In this document: positions 52,555 to 60,936 of the stretch, piece by piece | Layout of the letters: each line of letters starts with the position of its first letter | Numbering within the stretch: the first letter of the stretch is position 1 | Source of the DNA: Candidatus Peribacteraceae bacterium | GTDB taxonomy: Bacteria; Patescibacteriota; Gracilibacteria; Peribacterales; Peribacteraceae | Assembly (NCBI GenBank): GCA_028703445.1 | Contig: JAQVMW010000002.1 | Location: forward strand, 62,001-126,000 | DNA: 64,000 nt | Reading direction: 5' to 3' | The notes under the pieces: generated by a model | What the model saw: only the letters and a program-made list of their open reading frames with translations | What the model was told of the DNA's origin: nothing | Database searches by the model: none | Program-made: the position numbers and the translations under genes

Positions 52555-55422
52555 ATGGCGCACAAAGGGTTTACCGCGGTTGAGATGCTCCTCACACTGG
52601 GCATCATCGCGATCACTGCCGGTGTGAGCGTTCCGCTGTACCGTACGTACCAGCTGCGTAGCGATCTGGATACGGCAGTCGAACAAGCCAAACACGCATT
52701 GGAGCGTGCTCAGGTGCTGGCGCGCGCCGGTCAGAACGATTCCATGTGGGGGTATGCGGCGAGCGAGGGCGTCCTCTTTCAAGGAGAAGCGTTCGCTATC
52801 CGCGAATCGCAGTCGGATGAGCTCTACATCGTTCCTGGTACCGTGCATGTTTCCGGTTTGCCCGAGGTGGTATTTCAACGGGTTTCGGGCGAACCTCTGA
52901 CGATTGGCGAAATCATTTACGAAGCAGGGAACGGTGAGCGGCGCGTGATCACAGTGGCGACGGAAGGCCCTCCCATTGTAAGCCCCTTGCTGCCTCCGGT
53001 TGAGCAACAGTCATCGAGCAGCACTGTGGCAAGCGAAGGAGCGTCAAGCTCCGTGCCGGGTTCGAGCGCCGCGAGTGCAGAAGGGAGTCAGGGAAGCACC
53101 GACTCCACCGGTTCGACGGGGAGCAATGGGTCTGACGCCGGACAGGGAGGGACGAGTTCCAGCAGTGCCACGTCGCTCTCGAGCGACAGTGACAGCGCCG
53201 CAACGTGCGAAGACGCATTCACGCTTCTGCCGGACGGGACCGTACAAACAACGGGTACCGTGGATGCGACGGTGAAAGTTCTCGGATCGCAGGTGAGCGA
53301 GGGGGCGGGTGGAAACTCTGCCAGGATTGTCGTATCCATGAGTACCGATGAGGGTGAAACGTGGGTGTCTCTCTTCAACGGTAATTCCGTCAGAGGTGGC
53401 GAAGAAGAAATCGTTCCGAACCTCCCTTCGGGTACGAAGCTGCTCGTACGGGTGAATGGCCGTCACTCCTGGCTTTTCAATCGCACGTTCCTGTCGAATA
53501 ATTCTGCGGGACACATGCTCGTGTTGCGCAACGGTCATCTGATGCCGTCCGACATGTATAATGCTTTCAACAACACTACCAGTCTCGCGCCGTTCCTTCG
53601 CGCAGTCATCGAGAACGGACATGTAAAAATTCATCCGCATGCCATCCTCTTTCTCACTGAACTTGATGCGCTCTGGAAGGGTTCTTCCAAATTTCAGGAT
53701 GCCGTGATTCAGGTCACATTCGCGGTGAAACCCGGCAGCTGCGCGCAGAGCACAGATCCCAAAGTGAAGATCGTTTTCGACCGCATTGAAAATCAAGGTG
53801 CGGGTGATGCGAAGCGGCGCGCGTATGTCGGGGGACAGGGTATTCTCTTTGCAGAGGGCCAGTGGATCCCCCTCTCGACGGCGGGTGTGACGATGGCAGA
53901 CGATTCTCTGGTAGAGGATGTTCCGGGTATGGCTGTAGAGCGTCGCAGCGGGGTTCTGCGCGTGCTCCTGCATGGTTCGCACATCATCCCCTCCGGCAAA
54001 GAAATCGCAGATGCGCGCATCATTTTCGACCGTGCTCAGGTGACTTCCATCGAGGCTGATACCGGACAAAATGCTCCGGAAGCCGTTTCGGATGGAATCG
54101 TAAACGACGGGGAAGGAGGCGATGAAGCCACCATCGACGCCGACGGGCGTTCCGTTCTCTTCCAAACACGTGTCACCGCTGCGGATGATGCCATTCTTAT
54201 CCATTGGAGTATCGCCAGTAGCGCCAGTTCCAGTGCGGCATCGGGAGCAAGTTCGTCCAATGCGAGCGAAGCCTCTTCCGCTTCATCTCAGACAGGGTCA
54301 GAACAAGCCGGGAGCGGAAGCAACCTGCCTGCGGATCCTTGTGCCGCAGCCTACACGATGGATGATCGTGGCCGCATTGTTCTCGGAGAGAAGGCGGATG
54401 TGGCGTTCATGGTCCTCGGGTCATACGCAACCTATGGTGCCAACGGTCCGATGATCCACGTACAGCTGAATGCCAGTCTTGATGGCGGAAGCACATGGCG
54501 TGGACTCTTCAACTTCCGCGACATTCTGAGAGGAGATTCTCAAACGCTCCGTGACGTGCCTGCCGGATCCATCCTTTCGCTTTCGGCGGAAGGCCGCTAC
54601 TCCTGGCTCTTCAAGCGCGTTGCCAACCTGACTGATCATGCGGATCGCGTGAAGATCCTTCGCCCCGGTTCCGCACTCCCCGCCATCGGATTGCTCTCCA
54701 CGCCCACGCGCTTACAGTCGTTCCTGCGCGATCGTATTGTCGATGGTCACGTCGACCTCGGTCGTAGACAGGTGCTCGCGCTCGTGGAATTACAGGATTT
54801 GGATGACACAGCGGACTTCCAAGATGCCGTCGTCCTCATTTCTTTCAGCAAGTCGGTGAGTGACGGCGTGTGTGCTGATGCGGAAACAGACAGTCAGACA
54901 AGTTCTGCCGGAACCTGCTCTTCTTCGTCTTCTGCCTCTTCGCAGGTTGCGGGACACAAGATCAAGATTTGCCATTTCACCACCACTGATCGCCTGCATC
55001 CTTCCACGATTGAAATCGACGAATCTGCATGGTCGGCCCACAGTGCCATAGGTGATCGTCTGGGAGAGTGCGAAGCGGACGACGATGGTGACGGGATTCC
55101 GAATGCCCAAGATTTCTGCCCGGGGACATTCTTGCCGGAATCGGTGCCGACGGAGTTCATGCTCTTCAATCGCTATGCCCTCATGAGTACCACGGGCGTC
55201 TTCCGCGAAGGCCCGCGCAAGCGCGTGAGTTCCTTCTCGCTTGCCTCTACGCGCGGGTGCAGCTGCGAGCAACTGGTCGATGTGGCCGAGGGCGTGCGTG
55301 ACTACTACTTCGCAAGCGAACCGCTCTTACTCAGGGAGATGAAGAGTCTCTTCCCGTTCTACACGAACGGGGCGCGGCAGTTCGGTTGCGGGACAGCCAT
55401 TCTGCGGATGACGCGGCCGTAG
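52555..55422 (+). CDS. Giant type IV prepilin-like adhesin (H/FimT-like, 955 aa)
   Basis: Type III signal: MAHKG/FTAVEMLLTLGIIA, cut after Gly5, Glu at mature position 5. The first ~130 residues look like a minor pilin head, then a Ser-rich linker (~145-215). Domain A (~218-389) and domain B (~595-763) are copies of each other: both start with Cys, share DGETWVSLFN / DGGSTWRGLFN, GRHSWLF / GRYSWLF, and KFQDAVIQVTF / DFQDAVVLISF. A different beta region lies between. The tail has a CHFTTTDRLHPSTIEIDES-AH-GD-C motif (~803-840) and a DDDGDGIPNAQDFC calcium-type motif. Export at the pilus tip is likely; the ligand is unknown. A perfect terminator follows. Confidence 0.85.
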   Translation: MAHKGFTAVEMLLTLGIIAITAGVSVPLYRTYQLRSDLDTAVEQAKHALERAQVLARAGQNDSMWGYAASEGVLFQGEAFAIRESQSDELYIVPGTVHVSGLPEVVFQRVSGEPLTIGEIIYEAGNGERRVITVATEGPPIVSPLLPPVEQQSSSSTVASEGASSSVPGSSAASAEGSQGSTDSTGSTGSNGSDAGQGGTSSSSATSLSSDSDSAATCEDAFTLLPDGTVQTTGTVDATVKVLGSQVSEGAGGNSARIVVSMSTDEGETWVSLFNGNSVRGGEEEIVPNLPSGTKLLVRVNGRHSWLFNRTFLSNNSAGHMLVLRNGHLMPSDMYNAFNNTTSLAPFLRAVIENGHVKIHPHAILFLTELDALWKGSSKFQDAVIQVTFAVKPGSCAQSTDPKVKIVFDRIENQGAGDAKRRAYVGGQGILFAEGQWIPLSTAGVTMADDSLVEDVPGMAVERRSGVLRVLLHGSHIIPSGKEIADARIIFDRAQVTSIEADTGQNAPEAVSDGIVNDGEGGDEATIDADGRSVLFQTRVTAADDAILIHWSIASSASSSAASGASSSNASEASSASSQTGSEQAGSGSNLPADPCAAAYTMDDRGRIVLGEKADVAFMVLGSYATYGANGPMIHVQLNASLDGGSTWRGLFNFRDILRGDSQTLRDVPAGSILSLSAEGRYSWLFKRVANLTDHADRVKILRPGSALPAIGLLSTPTRLQSFLRDRIVDGHVDLGRRQVLALVELQDLDDTADFQDAVVLISFSKSVSDGVCADAETDSQTSSAGTCSSSSSASSQVAGHKIKICHFTTTDRLHPSTIEIDESAWSAHSAIGDRLGECEADDDGDGIPNAQDFCPGTFLPESVPTEFMLFNRYALMSTTGVFREGPRKRVSSFSLASTRGCSCEQLVDVAEGVRDYYFASEPLLLREMKSLFPFYTNGARQFGCGTAILRMTRP

Positions 55423-55445
55423 ATGGCGTTTATGCATTGATGAAA

Positions 55446-55489
55446 GCGGTGCCACCCTGAGCTAGCCGAGGGGTGGCACCGCGTTTTGT
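55446..55489 (+). terminator. Strong terminator after the giant prepilin
   Basis: GCGGTGCCACCC / GGGTGGCACCGC, 12-bp perfect stem, 13-nt loop, then GTTTTGT. Splits the pilus locus into two transcripts. Confidence 0.85.
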
Positions 55490-57033
55490 ATGGTTCATTC
55501 CTCGACCCAGTGTATCCCGAGCGGGTCGAGGGGCGCAAAATCATCACGCTCTTCTCCAGAGCTCTCCCTGTATACTGCATAACTGTTCTCCCATTTTTCC
55601 GTCCCCAATCCGGCTCGCTTCTGCTTGAGACCATTCTGGGCGTCGCGATTTTTGCTGTCCTTGCCGGTGCCGTGACTGCCGTTCTGTTCGTTGGGCAGGA
55701 GAGCACTTTGCAGAGCGGTGCTCAGGTACGGGCAGTCCATCTTTCCTCGGAGGCGTTAACCGCAGTGCATTCCATGCGCGATGCCTCTTTCGATCAACTG
55801 ACAGTCGGCCAGCATGGCACGTGCATCGGCGCGACGGGTCTATGGGAGTTCTGCGGACAGGAGAACGTGACGGCAGACGGTTTTCACACACTGATCACCG
55901 TAGAGCCTCTCCTGGAGAATCACGTGCGTGTAATCGCAGAAACGCGTTGGCAGGAGGGGAATTCTCGATCGGGATCCGTGCTTCTTGCGGAGGAGCTCAC
56001 AGACTGGCGTGCCGTAAAACCCATTGGTGACTGGACGGCACCGCGGCTCGAAGGTTCCTATACGATCGAAGGTCAGCCGCTCTTCTCCGGTCTCGCTCTC
56101 AAGGGGGACATCGTGTTCGCCACCAGCGCGTATGGAGAGGGCGGCAAGGGGCTTCAGGCGTTCGATTATGTTTCGGGCGACGATCCGATGCCCGTTGCCA
56201 CAGGATTCGATTTGGGTGTTGCAGCGTACTCGGCAGTCGTCGCGGGGGATGTGCTCTATGTTGCGGCGGCCGATTCTTCTGCAGAGATCCAACTCTTTGA
56301 TGTGACGGATCCGGCGGCTCTTTCGCAGACGAAACGCCTTGCATCTGTGAATCTGCCGGGCGAAGGGCGCGCCCGGTCGCTCGTATTTTTCAATAACACT
56401 CTCTTTGTGGGAGCAACGGAAGATGCGGTGGAACCGGAGTTATTCGCTTTCGATGTCACGGATCCCGATTCCCCGCAGCTTCTCGACACACTGCAGGATT
56501 CCACGTCGATCTTTGGCGTAAGCCTGCATGAAGGATTCGCCTACATCGCAGGATCCATGGATTCCATGGAGTTGCGCGTCGCAGACATCTTCGATCCTAC
56601 CGATCTCTCTTTTGCTTCAGGGGAGGGTTACAACCTCACGGATGTGCACGATGCGCTTTCTGTCGTAACAGTGAACGACGATCTGCTGCTCGGTCGTCGT
56701 AATGGTGAAGCGATTGATGAACTGGTGCTCTTGGATTTGAGCAACGGCGCGGTTCCCTCTTCGCCGCCCGGGCCGTGGTTCCAGGAGATCGGAGGAAGTG
56801 TTCCATCGCTCATAGCGGAACCCGGAGGGCGTTTCGCGTTTATTGCCACGGATAATATTGCCGCACAGCTGCAAGTTGCGGACATTGCAAAGTTCCGTGC
56901 CGGCCAGTTCCCCATCGTTGCCACGGCAACCACGCTGACCGGTGGCGGACGTGCCGTAGCCTACGATGCGCAGCGGGACCTCGTTCTGCTCGCCACGGAT
57001 CGCGGGATTCTCCTCTACCGTCCCGGCCCATGA
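55486..57033 (+). CDS. Type IV prepilin-like protein with beta-propeller-like domain (I/PilV-like)
   Basis: Up to 515 aa; the start is uncertain because the first ~40 codons (TTG start) cover a terminator tail and repeat, and no ATG lies close to the pilin segment. The prepilin site is FRPQSG/SLLLETILGVAIF with Glu at mature position 5 (residue 48). A small pilin-like head reaches ~residue 180. From there repeated ~45-residue units with LQLFDVTDPAALSQTKRL, LFAFDVTDPDSPQLLDTL and LRVADIFDPTDL look like LVIVD-type beta-propeller blades. It overlaps the next gene by 4 bp. A TATACT box near 55571 may be its promoter. Confidence 0.8.
   Translation: MYGSFLDPVYPERVEGRKIITLFSRALPVYCITVLPFFRPQSGSLLLETILGVAIFAVLAGAVTAVLFVGQESTLQSGAQVRAVHLSSEALTAVHSMRDASFDQLTVGQHGTCIGATGLWEFCGQENVTADGFHTLITVEPLLENHVRVIAETRWQEGNSRSGSVLLAEELTDWRAVKPIGDWTAPRLEGSYTIEGQPLFSGLALKGDIVFATSAYGEGGKGLQAFDYVSGDDPMPVATGFDLGVAAYSAVVAGDVLYVAAADSSAEIQLFDVTDPAALSQTKRLASVNLPGEGRARSLVFFNNTLFVGATEDAVEPELFAFDVTDPDSPQLLDTLQDSTSIFGVSLHEGFAYIAGSMDSMELRVADIFDPTDLSFASGEGYNLTDVHDALSVVTVNDDLLLGRRNGEAIDELVLLDLSNGAVPSSPPGPWFQEIGGSVPSLIAEPGGRFAFIATDNIAAQLQVADIAKFRAGQFPIVATATTLTGGGRAVAYDAQRDLVLLATDRGILLYRPGP
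55500..55531 (+). repeat. CCTCGACC/GGTCGAGG intergenic repeat
   Basis: Arms of 8 bp around a 16-nt loop (AGTGTATCCCGAGCG inside). It overlaps the 5' extension of the next frame and translates as DPVYPERVEG, a pattern typical of dispersed intergenic repeats, so the real start of the next gene probably lies after it. Confidence 0.6.
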
Positions 57034-57452
57034 TTCTCCTGCGTGCCCGCTGCGGCTACATCTTCCTCCTGAGCATTATCATGGTCGGGGCGGTTGCCGT
57101 GGCCACGTTAGGTTCCCTCCTTATGATTGGTGTGGGTTCGTTGCAAATTGGCTTCACCGTGCGGCAATCCGAACAAGCCCGTTTATTGGCCCAAACCTGC
57201 GCGGAGCGGGCACTCCGGGCGCTGTGGGAGGATACGAGTTACACAGGCGTCGAAGAATTGACGTTTGATGAAGGCCAGTGTGACATCCTGCGTGTAGGCG
57301 GATCTGGCAACGATGGTCGTTCCGTCTGTGCCGAGGGGCGGGTTGGACCAACCGTACGACGCTACGAGATTCTGCTGGAGCGCATTCTTCCATCTATTCG
57401 GGTATCCGTCTGGCGCGAAGTGGAGCAATTCGCTGCCTGTTCTTACCAATGA
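57030..57452 (+). CDS. Minor prepilin lacking Glu5 (K/PilX-like)
   Basis: 140 aa. N-terminus MILLRARCG/YIFLLSIIMVGAVAVATLG: a hydrophobic pilin helix after Gly9, but with Leu rather than Glu at mature position 5. GspK-type minor pseudopilins are known to lack Glu5 and to sit at the very tip. The soluble part has four Cys (CAERAL, CDIL, CAEG, CSYQ). Overlaps both neighbours by 4 bp, so the three minor prepilins are translated as one unit. Confidence 0.78.
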   Translation: MILLRARCGYIFLLSIIMVGAVAVATLGSLLMIGVGSLQIGFTVRQSEQARLLAQTCAERALRALWEDTSYTGVEELTFDEGQCDILRVGGSGNDGRSVCAEGRVGPTVRRYEILLERILPSIRVSVWREVEQFAACSYQ

Positions 57453-58090
57453 GTATGCGCCATGATCACCATCGGCCAGGCACGACGCTCGTGGAACTTC
57501 TGCTCTTCCTTGCCTTTTTTGCCGTTGTCGGAGGGACGGTTGTGTCCATTCTCTTCGCCACAAGTGACCAACGTGCACGACAGCAGACCATCGCATCCGT
57601 TGAGCGTACGGGGCTACAGGCATTGCAGGCACTTCGATGGCGCATTGAACATGCCGAACGGGTCTTAGACCCCCAGAGAGGTTTTTCGGGGTCTGTTCTT
57701 GCTCTGCAAATGGCTTCCGAAGCGAATGATCCGCTGATCATCGCTGTCGATAGCGGCTCTCTGATTTTTGTATTGCATGAATCCAAGAAGACCCTCACCT
57801 TCGAAGGAATGATCGTCTCTCATTTCGTCGTACGCAATTTATCTCCTTCTGAAGATCGTCCGAACGTGCTTCTCTCTTTCGATCTTGCCGAGGCGTACCC
57901 TCTGCCATCCAGTCCAGTTTTGGAGTACGCACAACATTTCGAGATGGCTGTTTCACTCCTCCCCAAAGATGCCCCCGTGGGCAATGCGTGCGGATGCGCA
58001 TTACCCGCATGTATCGCGGGTATCTATCAGTGGCAGGTGTGTAGCGATGAAGAGTGTGTTCCAGCCGTCATGACATTCCCATGTTCCTGA
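57449..58090 (+). CDS. Minor prepilin (J/PilW-like)
   Basis: 213 aa. MSMRHDHHRPG/TTLVELLLFLAFFAVVGG: cleavage after Gly11, Glu at mature position 5. A long helix (RQQTIASVERTGLQALQALRWRIEHAERV) is typical of PilW/GspJ, followed by a beta-rich head (LVLQMASEANDPLIIAV-like). The C-terminal Cys cluster (CGCALPACIAG, CSDEEC, CS) suggests disulfides. Confidence 0.82.
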   Translation: MSMRHDHHRPGTTLVELLLFLAFFAVVGGTVVSILFATSDQRARQQTIASVERTGLQALQALRWRIEHAERVLDPQRGFSGSVLALQMASEANDPLIIAVDSGSLIFVLHESKKTLTFEGMIVSHFVVRNLSPSEDRPNVLLSFDLAEAYPLPSSPVLEYAQHFEMAVSLLPKDAPVGNACGCALPACIAGIYQWQVCSDEECVPAVMTFPCS

Positions 58091-58151
58091 TGAAGATTCC
58101 AAAACTTTTTTTTCATCAGTCAATGAAATCAGAGCAGGTAAGGGAAAAAGT

Positions 58152-58160
58152 TGTTACACT
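58152..58160 (+). promoter_or_regulatory. Extended -10 promoter of the major pilin gene
   Basis: TGTTACACT (TGn plus TACACT), ~62 nt before the ATG at 58223. Allows the major pilin to be made in excess of the minor ones. Confidence 0.5.
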
Positions 58161-58222
58161 ACGATTGAGCATTCTCTATTTTCCATGCTCGTTCTCTTCT
58201 TATCTTTTCCCCACTCTTTCCT

Positions 58223-58672
58223 ATGAAGCTCCGTCTCTCTCGTGAGGGGTTCACGCTGATTGAACTTCTCCTTGTCATCGGGATCATCGCGATCCTCGCT
58301 TCCATCGTCATTGTGGCGATCAATCCCACCAAGCAGATGGGGGATGCGCGCAATGCACAGCGCCGCAGTGATGTGAACACCATTCTCAATGCTATTTATC
58401 AGTATGCCATCGACAACAACGGCACCATGCCGGGCTGTCTTGCGAGCGGAAGCGGCGGCAGCATCTGCGTGAAGGGAAGTAGCTGCACAGGTGTTGTTGG
58501 AACTTCATGCGATTTGGATGCCCTCACGACGTCGTACATCGTGGACATTCCCACAGATCCTTCGGGTGCCACTGGCAACGATACGAACTACGATGTCGCT
58601 ATCACGAACAGTCGCGTGACCGTGAACGCGCCCGAGGCGGAACAGGGTCAGACCATCTCTGTTACACGCTAG
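58223..58672 (+). CDS. pilA: Major type IV pilin
   Basis: 149 aa. MKLRLSREG/FTLIELLLVIGIIAILASIV is a canonical prepilin: short basic leader, Gly9, Phe1, Glu5. NPTKQMGDARNAQRRSDVNTILNAIYQYAIDN continues the alpha1 helix. The head has CLASG...CVKGSSC...C (four Cys) and a Thr/Asn-rich C-terminal beta part. The small size fits a major pilin. It has its own promoter and a strong terminator. Confidence 0.93.
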   Translation: MKLRLSREGFTLIELLLVIGIIAILASIVIVAINPTKQMGDARNAQRRSDVNTILNAIYQYAIDNNGTMPGCLASGSGGSICVKGSSCTGVVGTSCDLDALTTSYIVDIPTDPSGATGNDTNYDVAITNSRVTVNAPEAEQGQTISVTR

Positions 58673-58700
58673 TAGAGAACGAGAGTAATTCGTCCGTTTA

Positions 58701-58734
58701 CCCTGCACTCTTGGAGACAAGAGTGCAGGGTTTT
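58701..58734 (+). terminator. Terminator of the major pilin gene
   Basis: CCCTGCACTCTTG-GAGA-CAAGAGTGCAGGG, perfect 13-bp stem, followed by TTTTGGTATT. Confidence 0.9.
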
Positions 58735-58790
58735 GGTATTGCACCTGATATTTTGATGGTAATTCGATAGTGGTAAGTATCGAATAAATA

Positions 58791-58799
58791 TGGTATAAT
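58791..58799 (+). promoter_or_regulatory. Extended -10 promoter of the histidine kinase
   Basis: TGGTATAAT, perfect TATAAT with TGn. ATG at 58820, leader ~14 nt. Confidence 0.6.
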
Positions 58800-58819
58800 C
58801 GCTAATAAGACACATCCCC

Positions 58820-60358
58820 ATGATCAGAGTTCCCTCAAAGCCTATCCGGCCGGAAAACCCCGCGCATGCGGAATCCATCCTTTGGCGTACGATGCGGCAA
58901 TTCGCACTTCTCGCCACTTTTTCGGTGGTATTATTTTCGGGAGCAATCGCGATCGCCGCCCGCCCGCTTCCCCCGTTCCTCGCCTCGCTCTTCTTCCTGC
59001 TCGGGATACTCGTTTTCGCTCTCGCGCTGGTGCTGGCGTACTTCCTCGCAAAAGGACTGACGGAGCCGATTGTATCTTTGAGCCGTAGAGTCGCTCGATT
59101 GGGTCCGGATCACTGGTCGTATGAGACTACGAAAAACGGAGTGGATGAGGTGGGAACACTTGATGCCGTGATTGCAGACATGGCCTTTCGTCTCGAACGT
59201 GGGTACCAGTATCTTCAGGATGAGGTTGCGAAACGCACGAGCGAACTCAAGGAGCAGTACCTCAAAGATCGTACGATCCTGACTTCCATCCACCACGGCG
59301 TCGTGGTGACAGATGCGTACGGCATCATCGTCGATGCTAATCCTATGGCGGTACAGATTATGGGCATGAGCAGACCGGAGGAAGTATTGGGTAAACCTGT
59401 CACCGAGGTGTTGCTACTCTCGAGCCATCATCACCCCGTATCAAATGAGGAGCATCCTGTGACGCTCTGTTTGCGTTCTCGTGCCGAAGTCCGGCCTCGG
59501 CCGCAAGAACAGGTGAGCGTGGAGCACCCCGATCGCTCCCGCGTCCCGGTCATGTTCGTCGTGAGCCCCCTTCTTTCAGGCGAACAATTGCTCGGTGCCG
59601 TTGCCGTTTTCCACGATGTTACGGAGGAACGGAAACTCGATTACATGAAATCCGAATTCATCTCGCTTGCTTCGCACCAGTTGCGCACGCCCCTCTCGAC
59701 TATTTCGTGGTACGTGGAGCTTTTGCAGACCGACAGTCAAGAGAAGCTCACAGCTACACAGGAGTCCTACGTCGCGGAAATGCGCACTGCAAGCCTACGA
59801 ATGACGCATCTGATTGACGCTCTGCTCCATGTTTCCAGGCTGGAGGGCGGGGGTATTGCAGCCGTGATGCAGGAGGTGGATATCGCGGCACTCGTGCGGG
59901 ACACGGCGGAAGACGAGCGTTCCTTTGCCAAGGATCGCAGGATCAGCCTGGAACTTGCCATGCCCGATCAACTGGCGATCGTCACGGATCCCACGTTCGT
60001 CCAGATCATCCTGCATAACATCCTGAGCAATGCCGTAAAGTACTCGAAGGCAGGAGGCAGCATTGTCGTTACCCTGCATCAGAACGATACGCATGTCTCT
60101 GTCACCGTGCAGGACACGGGTCTGGGCATTCCGCAAACGGAGCAGCGGTATCTCTTCACACGTCTCTTCCGCGCCTCCAATGCGACGAAGGTCGATACTA
60201 CCGGCAGCGGTCTCGGGCTCTACATTTCGCGGATGCTGGCCGAACAATTGAAGGGGAGAATTTCATTCCTCTCGACGGAGGGCAAGGGGACGTCGTTCAC
60301 TCTGGAGTTGCCGTTGGATATACAGAAAAAGCCCGATGCAGTTCCTTCCGCAGCGTAA
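58820..60358 (+). CDS. PAS-domain sensor histidine kinase
   Basis: 512 aa. Two membrane helices (QFALLATFSVVLFSGAIAIA and FLASLFFLLGILVFALALVL) with almost no periplasmic loop, then HAMP (~83-135), PAS (about 155-270, ILTSIHHGVVVTDAYGIIV), HisKA with phospho-His in FISLASHQLRTPLS near 290, and the ATPase with N-box HNILSNAVKYS, DTGLGIP and GSGLGLYI. Senses something in the cytoplasm or membrane rather than outside. No response regulator is adjacent downstream. The receiver protein at 49064 at the head of the pilus operon is the nearest candidate target. Confidence 0.94.
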   Translation: MIRVPSKPIRPENPAHAESILWRTMRQFALLATFSVVLFSGAIAIAARPLPPFLASLFFLLGILVFALALVLAYFLAKGLTEPIVSLSRRVARLGPDHWSYETTKNGVDEVGTLDAVIADMAFRLERGYQYLQDEVAKRTSELKEQYLKDRTILTSIHHGVVVTDAYGIIVDANPMAVQIMGMSRPEEVLGKPVTEVLLLSSHHHPVSNEEHPVTLCLRSRAEVRPRPQEQVSVEHPDRSRVPVMFVVSPLLSGEQLLGAVAVFHDVTEERKLDYMKSEFISLASHQLRTPLSTISWYVELLQTDSQEKLTATQESYVAEMRTASLRMTHLIDALLHVSRLEGGGIAAVMQEVDIAALVRDTAEDERSFAKDRRISLELAMPDQLAIVTDPTFVQIILHNILSNAVKYSKAGGSIVVTLHQNDTHVSVTVQDTGLGIPQTEQRYLFTRLFRASNATKVDTTGSGLGLYISRMLAEQLKGRISFLSTEGKGTSFTLELPLDIQKKPDAVPSAA

Positions 60359-60370
60359 AGAGAGATACGG

Positions 60371-60405
60371 TCATGAGCCCAAGGGGATTCCCTTCAGGCT
60401 CATGA
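60371..60405. terminator. Bidirectional terminator between kinase and RNase P RNA
   Basis: TCATGAGCC...GGCTCATGA with an inner AAGGG-GATT-CCCTT, so two stacked perfect stems. It lies between convergent transcripts. Confidence 0.7.
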
Positions 60406-60411
60406 TGATGT

Positions 60412-60899
60412 TTGGTCCCACTCTTCTGTACGCCGGGTTCTGTTCTCCGTGCCATGAAGCGCGGAGAGATGACCATCTCTCTGGGGTCACGGTTACCCAA
60501 TGACCTCGGCCCGCCTCACGTGTGAGACAAGGCACTGTGCGGAGGAGTCGACGGCACAGCGGAACCACTGCGTGATCCGACGACCCAAATCCTCCTTGCT
60601 CCACCTAGAGTTTGCCAACCCAGCACTTTTGCGAAGCAAGAGTGCTGGACCTCGGTGCTCCGAGGCGTTTCACTCCCCGCATCCTTGCAGAGCAAAGGTG
60701 CGGGGCTCGTCTCTGTGGCACTGGTCCGTGCCCGCCTTTACCGGATATGTGACGGGCAGGTGGGCGTTACCCACTAGGCGTTCCCATGGAGCCCGGACGT
60801 TCCTCCCACGGCGTAGTCGCGGCTCTGCGAAGCAGAGACAGACGAAGCCGGGGCGATCATCCAAAGAGCAGGAAACCCTATTTTCCTGCAGAGACCGAC
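60412..60899 (-). ncRNA. rnpB: RNase P RNA (bacterial type A)
   Basis: Ends are approximate. Minus-strand hallmarks in order: GAGGAACGTCCGGGCTCC (plus strand ~60788-60806, near-universal GAGGAAAGTCCGGGCTCC), GTGCCACAGAGACG, AGTGAAACGC, GGCAAACTC and the 3' ACAGAACCCGGC (plus strand 60432-60443). A P1 pairing GGTCTC/GGGACC closes it. About 490 nt, longer than the usual 350-400, because of extended hairpins: a CCCCGCA-type helix (60676-60706) and a CCAGCACT-type helix (60620-60648). It provides the catalytic RNA for tRNA 5' maturation. Confidence 0.94.
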
Positions 60900-60936
60900 T
60901 TCCCGCAAGGAGATCATGAGGAGAAAATGGAGCCTC

